From Flavobacteriaceae bacterium (GTDB lineage: Bacteria; Bacteroidota; Bacteroidia; Flavobacteriales; Flavobacteriaceae), in the NCBI GenBank assembly GCA_018674025.1, contig JABHBC010000241.1, positions 1-33,349 on the forward strand: 33,349 nucleotides of DNA, read 5' to 3'. Below the pieces are notes generated by a model. That model was not told the origin of the DNA, ran no database searches, and was given only the letters and a program-made list of their open reading frames with translations. Within the stretch, counting starts at the first letter, position 1. Every line of letters begins with the position of its first letter. The position numbers and the translations under genes were made by a program. This document shows, piece by piece, positions 25,440-33,349 of the stretch.

Positions 25440-27779
25440 CTAATTATTACTTAAACTTTTTAAATAATTGAAATGAGCTTTTTTCTTGCCTTTAGCAAAC
25501 CTTATTTTACGTTTTGATAATGAATTAAAATCATTTTTTAGCTGCATTAACAATCCTTTCACTGTTGGATTTAAATCTTTTTCATTCATTAAAAAAGTTA
25601 TTCTATTTACGAAATGAAGTTGCAATCCTTGCTCAAATAAATCATCACTAAATGGCTTAGTCGCTATCGTTTTAAATAAACTTTGAAGCAACTGCTCAAC
25701 AGTTAATGGATTCCCCTCAAGAGATTCTTGAGCAGATAACATTCTATTTAGTTTGTTGACGCTCAATAATCTGTTTAGAGCCCCAATTTGCAAATCTTGA
25801 AATGAAGTTAAAACCCCCTCTTCCTTGATTTTAGATACTAACTTCTTTTTCATAAGCCAATCTTGTGTTTTCCAAAGATTTTGTTCTAAAAATAATAAAG
25901 CCTCTTTCTGTTTAGAAACATCAGTGTTTAAATATGTTGTAACTCCAGTTTGGTTTGAATTATGAGTTGTATTATAAATTCCACCCACCATATTATGTAC
26001 ATGATAAATATATCTTCGGTACACAGAAATTAATTCTCCATAGATTTCATTTAAATCTTCATAGTTGGCATTTGGCTCCAAAGTCCAATTAGTCAAGTTT
26101 TTAGCTACAATCTTTAAGTTTTTAATCCCATACATACTAGCCTTTACTGGATCGTTACCAATATTTTCTGTTTGTGAATTAGGATCATTCCCATAACCAC
26201 CAAACATATATATAGGGTCTAATGACTTAGAATCAACAAATTTTCTTAAAATTTCTCTTTCATTTTCTGGGGTGTCACCAAAATATCTATATCCCCACTC
26301 GATAGAATAATCATCATAAGGGCCAAGCTGTCTTACAAACCTGATATTTTTATCACCAGGCTGAGCTACATAATTATATCTGGCATAATCCATTATTGAT
26401 GTTGCAATTCCAAATTTTTGAGTAAAGCTTCCTGACCTTAATGAATCGACTGGATATGCACTACTAGCTTTCATATTATGTGGTAGACCTAAAGCGTGTC
26501 CAATTTCATGAGAAATAACACGACGCATCATTTCACCAATTTCTTCTTCAGGAGTATCTAAAGTTCTTGCTTTAGGGTTTGCAGCGCCTGTCTCAATTAA
26601 ATATCTATTTCTGTATGACCTTAAATGATTATGATACCAAATAATGTCACTTTCTAATATTTCTCCTGTTCTTGGGTCTGATACACTAGGACCAACAGCA
26701 TTTCTAGTCGTAGAGGCAACATATCTAACAGTTGAATATCGAATATCTTCGGCGCTAAAGTCAGGATCTTCTTCCTTTGTAGGTGGGTCTTTGGCAATAA
26801 TAGCATTTTTAAAACCAGCTTTTTCAAAAGCTGTATTCCAGTCTTCAATACCCATTTTAAAATATTTCCTCCACTTAAGAGGAGTAGCAGGGTCTAAATA
26901 ATATATTATAGGCTTTATCGGCTCAACTAAAAGTCCTTTGTTATAGGCATCTATGTCTGAAGGTTCCAGCCTCCATCTTCTGACAATACTAAATTTATCA
27001 GATTTTAAAGCGTTGGAGCTATAATTAATTTTTTCAATATTGAACCAACCTACTCTATTATCTTCATATCTAATAGGCATTAAATCATCAGGAAGAGCAA
27101 TAATTGAATGGTTAATTTGAAAGCTAAATGACTTAGTTTGATTTTTTCTTGGAGCTTTATTTGCGCTAAAAGTAAGAGTGTGTAAGATTTCTGTATTTTT
27201 AGCAAAGCTTTTAGCAGAATCTATAAAACTTCTTTTTTTGTCAACCCCTCCAATTTTATAATTATCCTTATCGTAAGATCTAATAATGTTAAAACCAGGT
27301 GAATCCGACATAAAATAACTTGTAACATCTATTAAATAACTGTCTTCATCGGAATTTTTTATTTCAAATGCAGCTAAAATAGGTTTGAAATTATTTTCAG
27401 AAACACTAATTGAAATTGGATCATTACTATTTGCAACATTTGAATAACTAACCTCTTTTAATAAGATTTTTTGTCCATTTTTTACAAATTCCACTACATG
27501 TTCAGCTGTCTTGGAACCTGCATTTAAGTATCCAGAATAGTCAGCAGGAATCTGAGCTAATCGTGTAACCACTAAAAGCTCTTTTTTAAGTAAGCTTTTA
27601 TTAATTTCAAAATATAATTCATTTTTTTTATTTTGATATGTGTTTATTAAACCTTTATCAACTTTCATATTTAAAGTTATAGAATCAATAGATTTAAGCT
27701 GTTCACTTGATTTAGCTTTTTGAGCGTAAAAATTATTGTGAGCTAAAAAACACAAAAAAATACTTAATAATAATCTCAT
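25440..27779 (-). CDS. Secreted zinc-dependent metalloprotease (DUF5117/DUF5118 family)
   Basis: The 779-residue protein has a signal peptide (residues 1-~20, cleavage after FYAQ). A large N-terminal domain is typical of DUF5118/DUF5117 proteins (ELLVVTRLAQIPADYSGYLNAG near residue 68). It is followed by a metzincin-like site HEIGHALGLPH (His424, Glu425, His428, His434) and a Met-turn-like SIMDYARYNY. It is therefore an exported zinc peptidase, in the periplasm or outside the cell. Substrates are unknown. The gene begins four bases after dnaE, so it is probably co-transcribed with it, though no functional link is evident. Confidence 0.88.
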   Translation of the reverse strand: MRLLLSIFLCFLAHNNFYAQKAKSSEQLKSIDSITLNMKVDKGLINTYQNKKNELYFEINKSLLKKELLVVTRLAQIPADYSGYLNAGSKTAEHVVEFVKNGQKILLKEVSYSNVANSNDPISISVSENNFKPILAAFEIKNSDEDSYLIDVTSYFMSDSPGFNIIRSYDKDNYKIGGVDKKRSFIDSAKSFAKNTEILHTLTFSANKAPRKNQTKSFSFQINHSIIALPDDLMPIRYEDNRVGWFNIEKINYSSNALKSDKFSIVRRWRLEPSDIDAYNKGLLVEPIKPIIYYLDPATPLKWRKYFKMGIEDWNTAFEKAGFKNAIIAKDPPTKEEDPDFSAEDIRYSTVRYVASTTRNAVGPSVSDPRTGEILESDIIWYHNHLRSYRNRYLIETGAANPKARTLDTPEEEIGEMMRRVISHEIGHALGLPHNMKASSAYPVDSLRSGSFTQKFGIATSIMDYARYNYVAQPGDKNIRFVRQLGPYDDYSIEWGYRYFGDTPENEREILRKFVDSKSLDPIYMFGGYGNDPNSQTENIGNDPVKASMYGIKNLKIVAKNLTNWTLEPNANYEDLNEIYGELISVYRRYIYHVHNMVGGIYNTTHNSNQTGVTTYLNTDVSKQKEALLFLEQNLWKTQDWLMKKKLVSKIKEEGVLTSFQDLQIGALNRLLSVNKLNRMLSAQESLEGNPLTVEQLLQSLFKTIATKPFSDDLFEQGLQLHFVNRITFLMNEKDLNPTVKGLLMQLKNDFNSLSKRKIRFAKGKKKAHFNYLKSLSNN

Positions 27780-27783
27780 TTTT

Positions 27784-30700
27784 TTAATTTAATTTAAAAT
27801 AAATCTTTTCCTTATCCAATTCATCCAATAAGTCTTGAGAAATATTCACTTTTTTATTTTCACTAATCATGTCTACCTTAACCTTTTCTACATCGTCATA
27901 GACAACAAAATTAAGTCTGTGATCGCCTTTAAACTTATCAATTATTTGATTTAATTTTACTAATTTATTGTTATCAATTTCATTAATTTTCAATTGAATA
28001 GATAATTTTTTTGCAAACGAATCTAGAACATCATGTAACAATTTAAAACTGTTAAATTGAATCCTTGGATCTCCTTTTTTTCCAGTATCTCTATTTTGCC
28101 AACCTTCTTTTATTAAAGCCTTAATAAATAAAAAATTATTAATAATTAAGAAGTGTTTAAACTTTAAATAATCTTCTCCAAAAATCCTAAACTCATAAGA
28201 GTCTAAATAATCCTCAATAATAAATGACGCCCAACCCTTTCCTTGCCTACTTATCCTATGCTCAACTTCAGTAAGAATTCCTCCAAATGCTAATTCTTTA
28301 TTAATAAAATTTTCCATGTTTTTAAATGCAGTAACATTAGAATTACAGAATGTATTCATTTCAACTTTAAAATCATCTAATGGATGACCTGAAATATATA
28401 TTCCAACTACTTCTTTTTCTCTTGCTAATTTTTCTAACGGATCCCATTCGTTACAATTAGGAATTGATGGCTCAGAAAATTGAACCTCGCTAGAATTTTC
28501 AAATAAACTAACTTGAGAAGAATTGATGTTTTCTTGATATTTTGAAGCATGGCGCATAGTTTTCTCCAAAAATGTTACACCATCTCCATCATCATTAAAA
28601 TACTGTGCTCTATGAACATTATTAAAACAATCAAAAGCACCTGAAAATGCTAAATTGTCAAAAGCCTTTTTGTTCGCAGCTCGAAGATCAATTCTTTTAG
28701 CTAAATCAAAGATTGAATAATAATTCCCATCTTTTTTTCTATTATTTACAATCGTTGCTACAGCATTTGCTCCAACTCCTTTTACTGCACCCATTCCAAA
28801 CCTAATTTGATTTTTTTGATTCACAGAAAATTTATAATATGATTCATTAACATCAGGACCTAAAACATTTAATTTCATTCTTTTACATTCTTCCATAAAA
28901 AACGTTACAGACTTAATGTCATTCATGTTGTTAGATAAAACTGCGGCCATATATTCGGCAGGGTAATTAGATTTTAAATAAGCTGTCTGGTACGCAATCC
29001 ATGCATAGCAAGTCGAATGAGATTTATTAAAAGCATAACTCGCGAAAGCCTCCCAATCCTTCCAGATTTTTTCTAATTTATCAACATTTAAACCTTTTGC
29101 AGAAGCCTGACTTAAAAATTTAGGTTTCATTTTATCAAGAACAGATTTTTGTTTTTTACCCATTGCCTTTCTTAAAACATCAGCCTCACCTTTAGAAAAA
29201 TCAGCTAATTTTTGTGACAACAACATTACTTGCTCTTGATAAACTGTGATTCCGTATGTTTCTTTTAAATACTCTTCCATTTCAGGTAAATCATAATCTA
29301 TTTTTTCATCACCATGCTTTCTGTTTATAAAGCTTGGTATATACTCCATTGGTCCAGGTCGATAAAGTGCATTCATTGCTATTAAATCATCAAAAACAGT
29401 AGGTTTTAAATCCTTTAAATGTTTTTGCATTCCAGCAGATTCATATTGAAAGACACCAACTGTTTCACCTTTTTGAAATAATTCAAATGTTTTTATATCG
29501 TCAAGTGGAAAATTATCAGGATCTAAAACAATTCCATGTTTCGCTTTTACAATTTTAACTGTACTTTTTATTAGTGAAAGTGTTTTTAATCCTAAAAAAT
29601 CCATTTTCAGCAAACCAGCTTGTTCCACAACAGAATTATCAAATTGAGTAACATAAAGATCAGAGTCTTTAGCAGTGGCTACCGGAACAAAATTAGTAAT
29701 ATCGTCAGGTGTAATTATTACTCCACACGCATGTGTTCCTACATTTCTAACCGATCCTTCTAAAATTCTTGCTTGACTAATTGTTTCAGCCTCAAGATCG
29801 TTTCCACCTGATATATTTAAAAGTTGATTTACTTTGTCCAAATCTTCTGGTCGAAATTCACTCCTGAGTTTATTAGCTTCAGTCTCAAATATTGTTTTTA
29901 ATTTTGACATATTTGGAACTAATTTAGCTAATCGATCAGCTTCATTTAAAGGTAAGTCTAGAACTCTGGCAGTATCTCTGATAGATGATTTTGCTGCCAT
30001 TGTTCCGTAAGTAATAATTTGCGCAACCTGTGTATCTCCATACTTATTTATTACATAATCCATAACCTTACCTCTGCCTTCATCATCAAAATCAATATCA
30101 ATATCTGGCATACTAACTCTATCGGGATTTAAAAATCTCTCGAAAAGTAAGTCGTATTTAATGGGGTCAATATTTGTTATCCATAAACAATAAGCTACAA
30201 CAGAGCCTGCGGCAGATCCTCTGCCAGGACCAACTGAAACATTCATATTTCTAGCTTCTCTAATAAAATCTTCAACAATTAGAAAGTATCCTGGATATCC
30301 AGTTTTTTCAATAGTATTAAGTTCAAAATCAATACGTTCGGTGAGTTCAGCTGTTATTTCATCGTATCTTTTTTTTGCTCCTTCCAAGGTCAAATGTCTC
30401 AAATAATTATTTTCACCTCTTTTTCCATTATCCTTCAAATCATTAGAATCTTCAAATTCACTTGGTATTTCAAATTTCGGTAGTAAAACGTCTCTGTATA
30501 AAGAATAAATTTCTATTTTGTCTATTACCTCTTGTATATTAATAATTGATTCTGGGTAATCTCTAAAAAGAGACTTCATTTCATCTGAAGATTTATAATA
30601 ATATTCGTGATTTGGTAACCCATGCCTAAAGCCTCTGCCTCTTCCAATTGGAGTGGATTGTTTTTCGCCATCTTTGACACACAACAAAATATCATGTGCA

Positions 30701-32163
30701 TTAGCGTCTTGCTTTTCACAATAATAATTATTATTTGTTGCAATTAATTTGATTTTATGATTAATGGAAAATCTTTTGATTACTTTATTTACAACTTTTT
30801 CATCTTCTTGATTATGATTCATTATTTCAAGATAAAAATCACTTCCAAAATTTCTTTTCCACCACAATAAAGAATCTTCAGCTTGTTTTTCTCCTATATT
30901 AAGTATTTTACTAGGAATTTCACCATATAAATTGCCACTTAACACAATGATATCTTTCTTATATTTTAGTATTAAATTTTTATCGATTCTAGGAACATAA
31001 TAAAAACCTTTAGTGTAAGCTATTGAAGATAATTTAGCTAAATTTTGGTAACCATTTTTATTTTTTGCTAATAAAACAATTTGATAGCCATAATCTTTAA
31101 AAGATTTATTTAGATGATCTTCGCAAACAAAAAACTCACATCCTAAAATAGGTTTTATCGGAGATTTTATTTTATCATTTTCATCATCAGTCAATTTAGA
31201 ATTATCAATTTTTATCTGCTTATTGTATTGATTAATTTCATTTATAAATCTAAATGAACCCATCATGTTTGCATGATCAGTCAACGCAACAGCAGGCATG
31301 TTATATTTAGATGTAGAATCGACTAAATCCTTAATGCTAATTGTGGATTGAAGAACTGAAAATTGAGAGTGATTATGAAGGTGAACAAAATTTGAATTTT
31401 GAAGTTCTTTAGAAACTAGAATATTTTGATCATTAGAGTCTTCGGTCTCTTTGCTTAACTTTTGCTTAATTAAAGCAGATTTTTTTTTTAGATTTATGTG
31501 TTTAATTCCTAAAGGCTCAATCAAAGATTTGTTTTGTCTAATAAAATCTTCATAATATCCGTCTGACTGATCTAATTCAGCTAAAGAATAATTTTTAATT
31601 CTAATCAATTCTAAAAAACATCTAGTTGTGGCTTCAACGTCAGCAGTTGCATTATGTGCCTCAGCAAATGGGTTCGAAAAAAGAAATGAGTGAAGTTCAG
31701 TTAAGGTTGGAAACTTATATTTTCCTCCTCTACCTCCTGGTATCATACACAATGACGCAGTTTTTTCATAACAAGTATCCAGAATTTTGGCAACATCCAA
31801 ATTATTTTGAAGATTTGCTCTGTAAAATTCACAACCCATTATATTTAAATCAAACTTTACGTTATGACCAATAACAAATTTTGATTTCTTAACAGCTTCG
31901 TTGAATAGTTTTAATACGTCCAGTAAAACATAACCATCTTTTTCGGCAAGCTCAGTGGAGATTCCATGTATTTTTTCTGAATCATATGGAATATTATACC
32001 CATCAGGTTTAATTAAAAAGTCCTTATTTTCAATACAATTACCAAGACTATCATGAATTTGCCAAGCTATTTGAACACAACGAGGCCAATTGTCGATATC
32101 TGAAACAGGAGCGTTCCAATTTTTAGGTAACCCTGTAGTTTCTGTATCAAATATTAAATACAT
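27784..32163 (-). CDS. dnaE: DNA polymerase III subunit alpha with fused N-terminal proofreading exonuclease
   Basis: The 1459-residue protein has a DEDDh exonuclease domain at residues 1-~185 (FDTETTG with Asp6 and Glu8; VKFDLNI; HNATADVEAT). It is followed by a DnaE core: PHP domain from ~255 (VHLHNHSQFSVLQST), polymerase palm with PDIDIDF (Asp687, Asp689), GPGRGSAAGS, and the finger/helix-hairpin-helix and OB regions (NKSHSTCYAWIAYQTAYLKS; VVGIYISGHPLDDF; GGILTEVEHRISRQGKGWA). This is the replicative polymerase. The exonuclease fusion is usual in Flavobacteriia and replaces or supplements DnaQ. It starts three bases after the small lipoprotein gene. Confidence 0.97.
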   Translation of the reverse strand: MYLIFDTETTGLPKNWNAPVSDIDNWPRCVQIAWQIHDSLGNCIENKDFLIKPDGYNIPYDSEKIHGISTELAEKDGYVLLDVLKLFNEAVKKSKFVIGHNVKFDLNIMGCEFYRANLQNNLDVAKILDTCYEKTASLCMIPGGRGGKYKFPTLTELHSFLFSNPFAEAHNATADVEATTRCFLELIRIKNYSLAELDQSDGYYEDFIRQNKSLIEPLGIKHINLKKKSALIKQKLSKETEDSNDQNILVSKELQNSNFVHLHNHSQFSVLQSTISIKDLVDSTSKYNMPAVALTDHANMMGSFRFINEINQYNKQIKIDNSKLTDDENDKIKSPIKPILGCEFFVCEDHLNKSFKDYGYQIVLLAKNKNGYQNLAKLSSIAYTKGFYYVPRIDKNLILKYKKDIIVLSGNLYGEIPSKILNIGEKQAEDSLLWWKRNFGSDFYLEIMNHNQEDEKVVNKVIKRFSINHKIKLIATNNNYYCEKQDANAHDILLCVKDGEKQSTPIGRGRGFRHGLPNHEYYYKSSDEMKSLFRDYPESIINIQEVIDKIEIYSLYRDVLLPKFEIPSEFEDSNDLKDNGKRGENNYLRHLTLEGAKKRYDEITAELTERIDFELNTIEKTGYPGYFLIVEDFIREARNMNVSVGPGRGSAAGSVVAYCLWITNIDPIKYDLLFERFLNPDRVSMPDIDIDFDDEGRGKVMDYVINKYGDTQVAQIITYGTMAAKSSIRDTARVLDLPLNEADRLAKLVPNMSKLKTIFETEANKLRSEFRPEDLDKVNQLLNISGGNDLEAETISQARILEGSVRNVGTHACGVIITPDDITNFVPVATAKDSDLYVTQFDNSVVEQAGLLKMDFLGLKTLSLIKSTVKIVKAKHGIVLDPDNFPLDDIKTFELFQKGETVGVFQYESAGMQKHLKDLKPTVFDDLIAMNALYRPGPMEYIPSFINRKHGDEKIDYDLPEMEEYLKETYGITVYQEQVMLLSQKLADFSKGEADVLRKAMGKKQKSVLDKMKPKFLSQASAKGLNVDKLEKIWKDWEAFASYAFNKSHSTCYAWIAYQTAYLKSNYPAEYMAAVLSNNMNDIKSVTFFMEECKRMKLNVLGPDVNESYYKFSVNQKNQIRFGMGAVKGVGANAVATIVNNRKKDGNYYSIFDLAKRIDLRAANKKAFDNLAFSGAFDCFNNVHRAQYFNDDGDGVTFLEKTMRHASKYQENINSSQVSLFENSSEVQFSEPSIPNCNEWDPLEKLAREKEVVGIYISGHPLDDFKVEMNTFCNSNVTAFKNMENFINKELAFGGILTEVEHRISRQGKGWASFIIEDYLDSYEFRIFGEDYLKFKHFLIINNFLFIKALIKEGWQNRDTGKKGDPRIQFNSFKLLHDVLDSFAKKLSIQLKINEIDNNKLVKLNQIIDKFKGDHRLNFVVYDDVEKVKVDMISENKKVNISQDLLDELDKEKIYFKLN

Positions 32164-32166
32164 TAA

Positions 32167-32640
32167 TTAATCTGTTGTTTGCGTTAACGGAAGTCTATAA
32201 AAAATACCTTGAGATACATTAACAGTAGATTCACCTGATGAATTGTACGCATTGAAAGTGAATGTTCCGCTAATCTTAGAATCAGGAGTTATTTCATTAA
32301 TTGAAATTTCTCCATCACTGAAATAAGCAATACTTGCTATTCCGTCATTTAATGTTGAATATTGAATTGTGTCTTGATAAGTAGCTTCTCCAATTAAATT
32401 TTCACGAAAATCATAAACTCCTATATTAATTGATGGAAATCTTAAGGTAATTGCGGAATTAAAATTATTTCCAGTAATTATACCTTCACCCAAGGCATTT
32501 GTAGTTACACTAAAGTTTGTAGCCTCCCAATTATTAGAGCCATTTATAGTTGCCTGAAATGCTGGTATTCTATATTCAATCTCAGTAGAACAACTTGAAA
32601 TTAGACAAGAAATCAATAAAGTATAGATGGTTTTTTTCAT
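32167..32640 (-). CDS. Small hypothetical lipoprotein (DUF6252-like)
   Basis: The 157-residue protein has a lipoprotein signal peptide (lipobox Cys17 in LISSC) and a beta-rich body that begins FQATINGSNNWEATNF and includes GTFTFNAYNSSGE. This pattern resembles DUF6252-type Bacteroidota lipoproteins, whose function is unknown; the assignment is tentative. It is the first gene of the - strand group with dnaE (three-base gap) and is divergent from rpsP. Confidence 0.7.
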   Translation of the reverse strand: MKKTIYTLLISCLISSCSTEIEYRIPAFQATINGSNNWEATNFSVTTNALGEGIITGNNFNSAITLRFPSINIGVYDFRENLIGEATYQDTIQYSTLNDGIASIAYFSDGEISINEITPDSKISGTFTFNAYNSSGESTVNVSQGIFYRLPLTQTTD

Positions 32641-32709
32641 AAAATTTAAATATTTATATAAAAGTAAAACAAAAAAACAAAAGAATTAATTAGAATTAGA
32701 AAATATTAT

Positions 32710-32717
32710 TATATTTG
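32710..32717 (+). promoter_or_regulatory. -7 promoter element of rpsP
   Basis: TATATTTG matches the Bacteroidota -7 consensus TAnnTTTG exactly and lies 46 bases before the rpsP ATG. The -33 region is weak, with no TTTG at 19 bases' spacing. Confidence 0.6.
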
Positions 32718-32734
32718 CGCTCTCATTAATAACA

Positions 32735-32749
32735 GAGGTCGAGAACCTC
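32735..32749 (+). promoter_or_regulatory. Hairpin in the rpsP leader
   Basis: GAGGT and ACCTC form a five-base stem around CGAGA, within the ~40-base leader and 14 bases before the start codon. It may affect translation initiation or be a protein-binding site; no further evidence is available. Confidence 0.4.
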
Positions 32750-32763
32750 ACAAATTAATTATT

Positions 32764-33349
32764 ATGCCAGTAAAAATTAGATTACAAAGACACGGTAAAA
32801 AAGGAAAACCTTATTACTGGATAGTTGCAGCTGATTCCAGATCAAAACGAGATGGTAAGTATTTAGAAAAATTAGGAAGTTACAATCCTAATGTAAACCC
32901 ACCAATAATTGAACTAGACATTGATGGTTCAGTAAAATGGCTCCAAAATGGTGCCCAACCCACACATACTGCTAGAAATATTTTATCATATAAGGGTGCA
33001 ATGCTCAAACATCACCTACTAGGAGGTGTAGCAAAAGGTGCTCTTACATTAGAGGAGGCCGAAACAAAACTTGCAGCTTGGCTCGAAGAAAAAACATCGA
33101 AAATAGATTCCAAAATTAGTTCCCTTGAAAAAGAAGAAGCTAATAAAAAAGCTAAAGAATTAGAAGCTGAAAAACTAGTGAATAAAGCTAGAGTTGAAGC
33201 CCAAGTTGCTGCTGCTGAAGAGGCTGTTGCTGAAGAAGCTACTGCTGAAGAAGCTACTGCTGAAGAAGCTCCTGCTGAAGAAGCTCCTTCTAAAGAGGCT
33301 CCTGCTGAAGAGACTCCTGCTGAAGAGGCTCCTGCTGAAGAGGCTCCTA
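32764..33349 (+). CDS. rpsP: 30S ribosomal protein S16 with long Ala/Glu-rich C-terminal tail (partial, runs off window)
   Basis: The frame from ATG 32764 is open to the window end (195 codons plus one base). Residues 1-~80 are S16: PVKIRLQRHGKKGKPYYWIV, then RDGKYLEKLGSYNP and GAQPTHTARNIL. A further ~35 residues (HHLLGGVAKGALTLEEAETK) and a charged helical stretch follow. From base 33214 there are nine 15-base units coding for an AEEAP/AEEAT-type pentapeptide. S16 assembles into the 30S body. Extended S16 tails occur in Bacteroidota, but this one is unusually repetitive and not complete in the window. Confidence 0.95.
   Translation, partial: MPVKIRLQRHGKKGKPYYWIVAADSRSKRDGKYLEKLGSYNPNVNPPIIELDIDGSVKWLQNGAQPTHTARNILSYKGAMLKHHLLGGVAKGALTLEEAETKLAAWLEEKTSKIDSKISSLEKEEANKKAKELEAEKLVNKARVEAQVAAAEEAVAEEATAEEATAEEAPAEEAPSKEAPAEETPAEEAPAEEAP
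33214..33348 (+). repeat. Nine tandem 15-base repeats in the rpsP tail
   Basis: Units follow the pattern GCTGAAGAAGCTCCT, with changes at a few positions (GAG for GAA, ACT or GTT for the last codon, one TCTAAAGAGGCTCCT unit, one GAGACT). They code for Ala-Glu-Glu-Ala-Pro/Thr/Val. The array reaches the window end and may continue. Confidence 0.9.

Noticed and set aside
27784..32163. Exonuclease-DnaE fusion as a novel polymerase architecture
   Set aside because: An N-terminal DEDDh exonuclease on DnaE is usual in Flavobacteriia, so it is lineage-typical rather than new.
1..33349. CRISPR arrays, insertion sequences, prophage or defence genes
   Set aside because: No regularly spaced direct repeats, transposases, integrases, phage structural genes or known defence domains were seen in the window.

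Overview
The window is AT-rich DNA from the Bacteroidota, most likely a marine flavobacterium. Pointers are SusC/SusD pairs, lipoproteins with Bacteroidota-type lipoboxes, a DnaE with a fused N-terminal exonuclease, TAnnTTTG-type promoter elements and almost no Shine-Dalgarno sequences. Gene density is very high; only one non-coding stretch exceeds 300 bases (24489-24889).

Region A (1-9651) is a catabolic island. On the + strand, the tail of an M20 dipeptidase gene overlaps by four bases a 1009-residue fusion of a hydroxylysine-kinase-like phosphotransferase, an M23 peptidase-like domain and an AGXT2L/PHYKPL-type phospho-lyase. Converging on it from the - strand is a tightly packed five-gene operon: DapA-family 1-pyrroline-4-hydroxy-2-carboxylate deaminase, alpha-ketoglutarate semialdehyde dehydrogenase, a DUF885 metallopeptidase, 4-hydroxyproline 2-epimerase and a DadA-type FAD D-amino acid dehydrogenase. 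The four metabolic enzymes make a complete trans-4-hydroxy-L-proline to 2-oxoglutarate route. With the kinase/phospho-lyase fusion and two peptidases, the island looks built to consume peptides rich in hydroxyproline and hydroxylysine, the two signature amino acids of collagen. The hydroxylysine half is inferred from family and context and is the most interesting hypothesis here.

Region B (9688-12470) is housekeeping: hemW, ruvC, a small TonB-C-like lipoprotein (all -), and a DUF456 membrane protein (+).

Region C (12462-24488, all -) is a polysaccharide utilization locus. In transcription order it holds SusC, SusD, two PKD-containing surface glycan-binding lipoproteins, a PKD-GH16 laminarinase-like lipoprotein, a GH3 beta-glucosidase and a LacI-family regulator. 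The enzymes point to laminarin or a similar beta-1,3-glucan. A strong hairpin separates the transport/binding genes from the enzyme/regulator genes, and a LacI-like palindrome lies upstream of susC.

Region D (24838-33349) is housekeeping: tRNA-Asp with a textbook promoter and terminator, then a - strand group (a lipoprotein, dnaE, a zinc metalloprotease and trxA). Divergent from it is rpsP, whose product has a long Ala/Glu-rich tail of 15-base tandem repeats that runs off the window.
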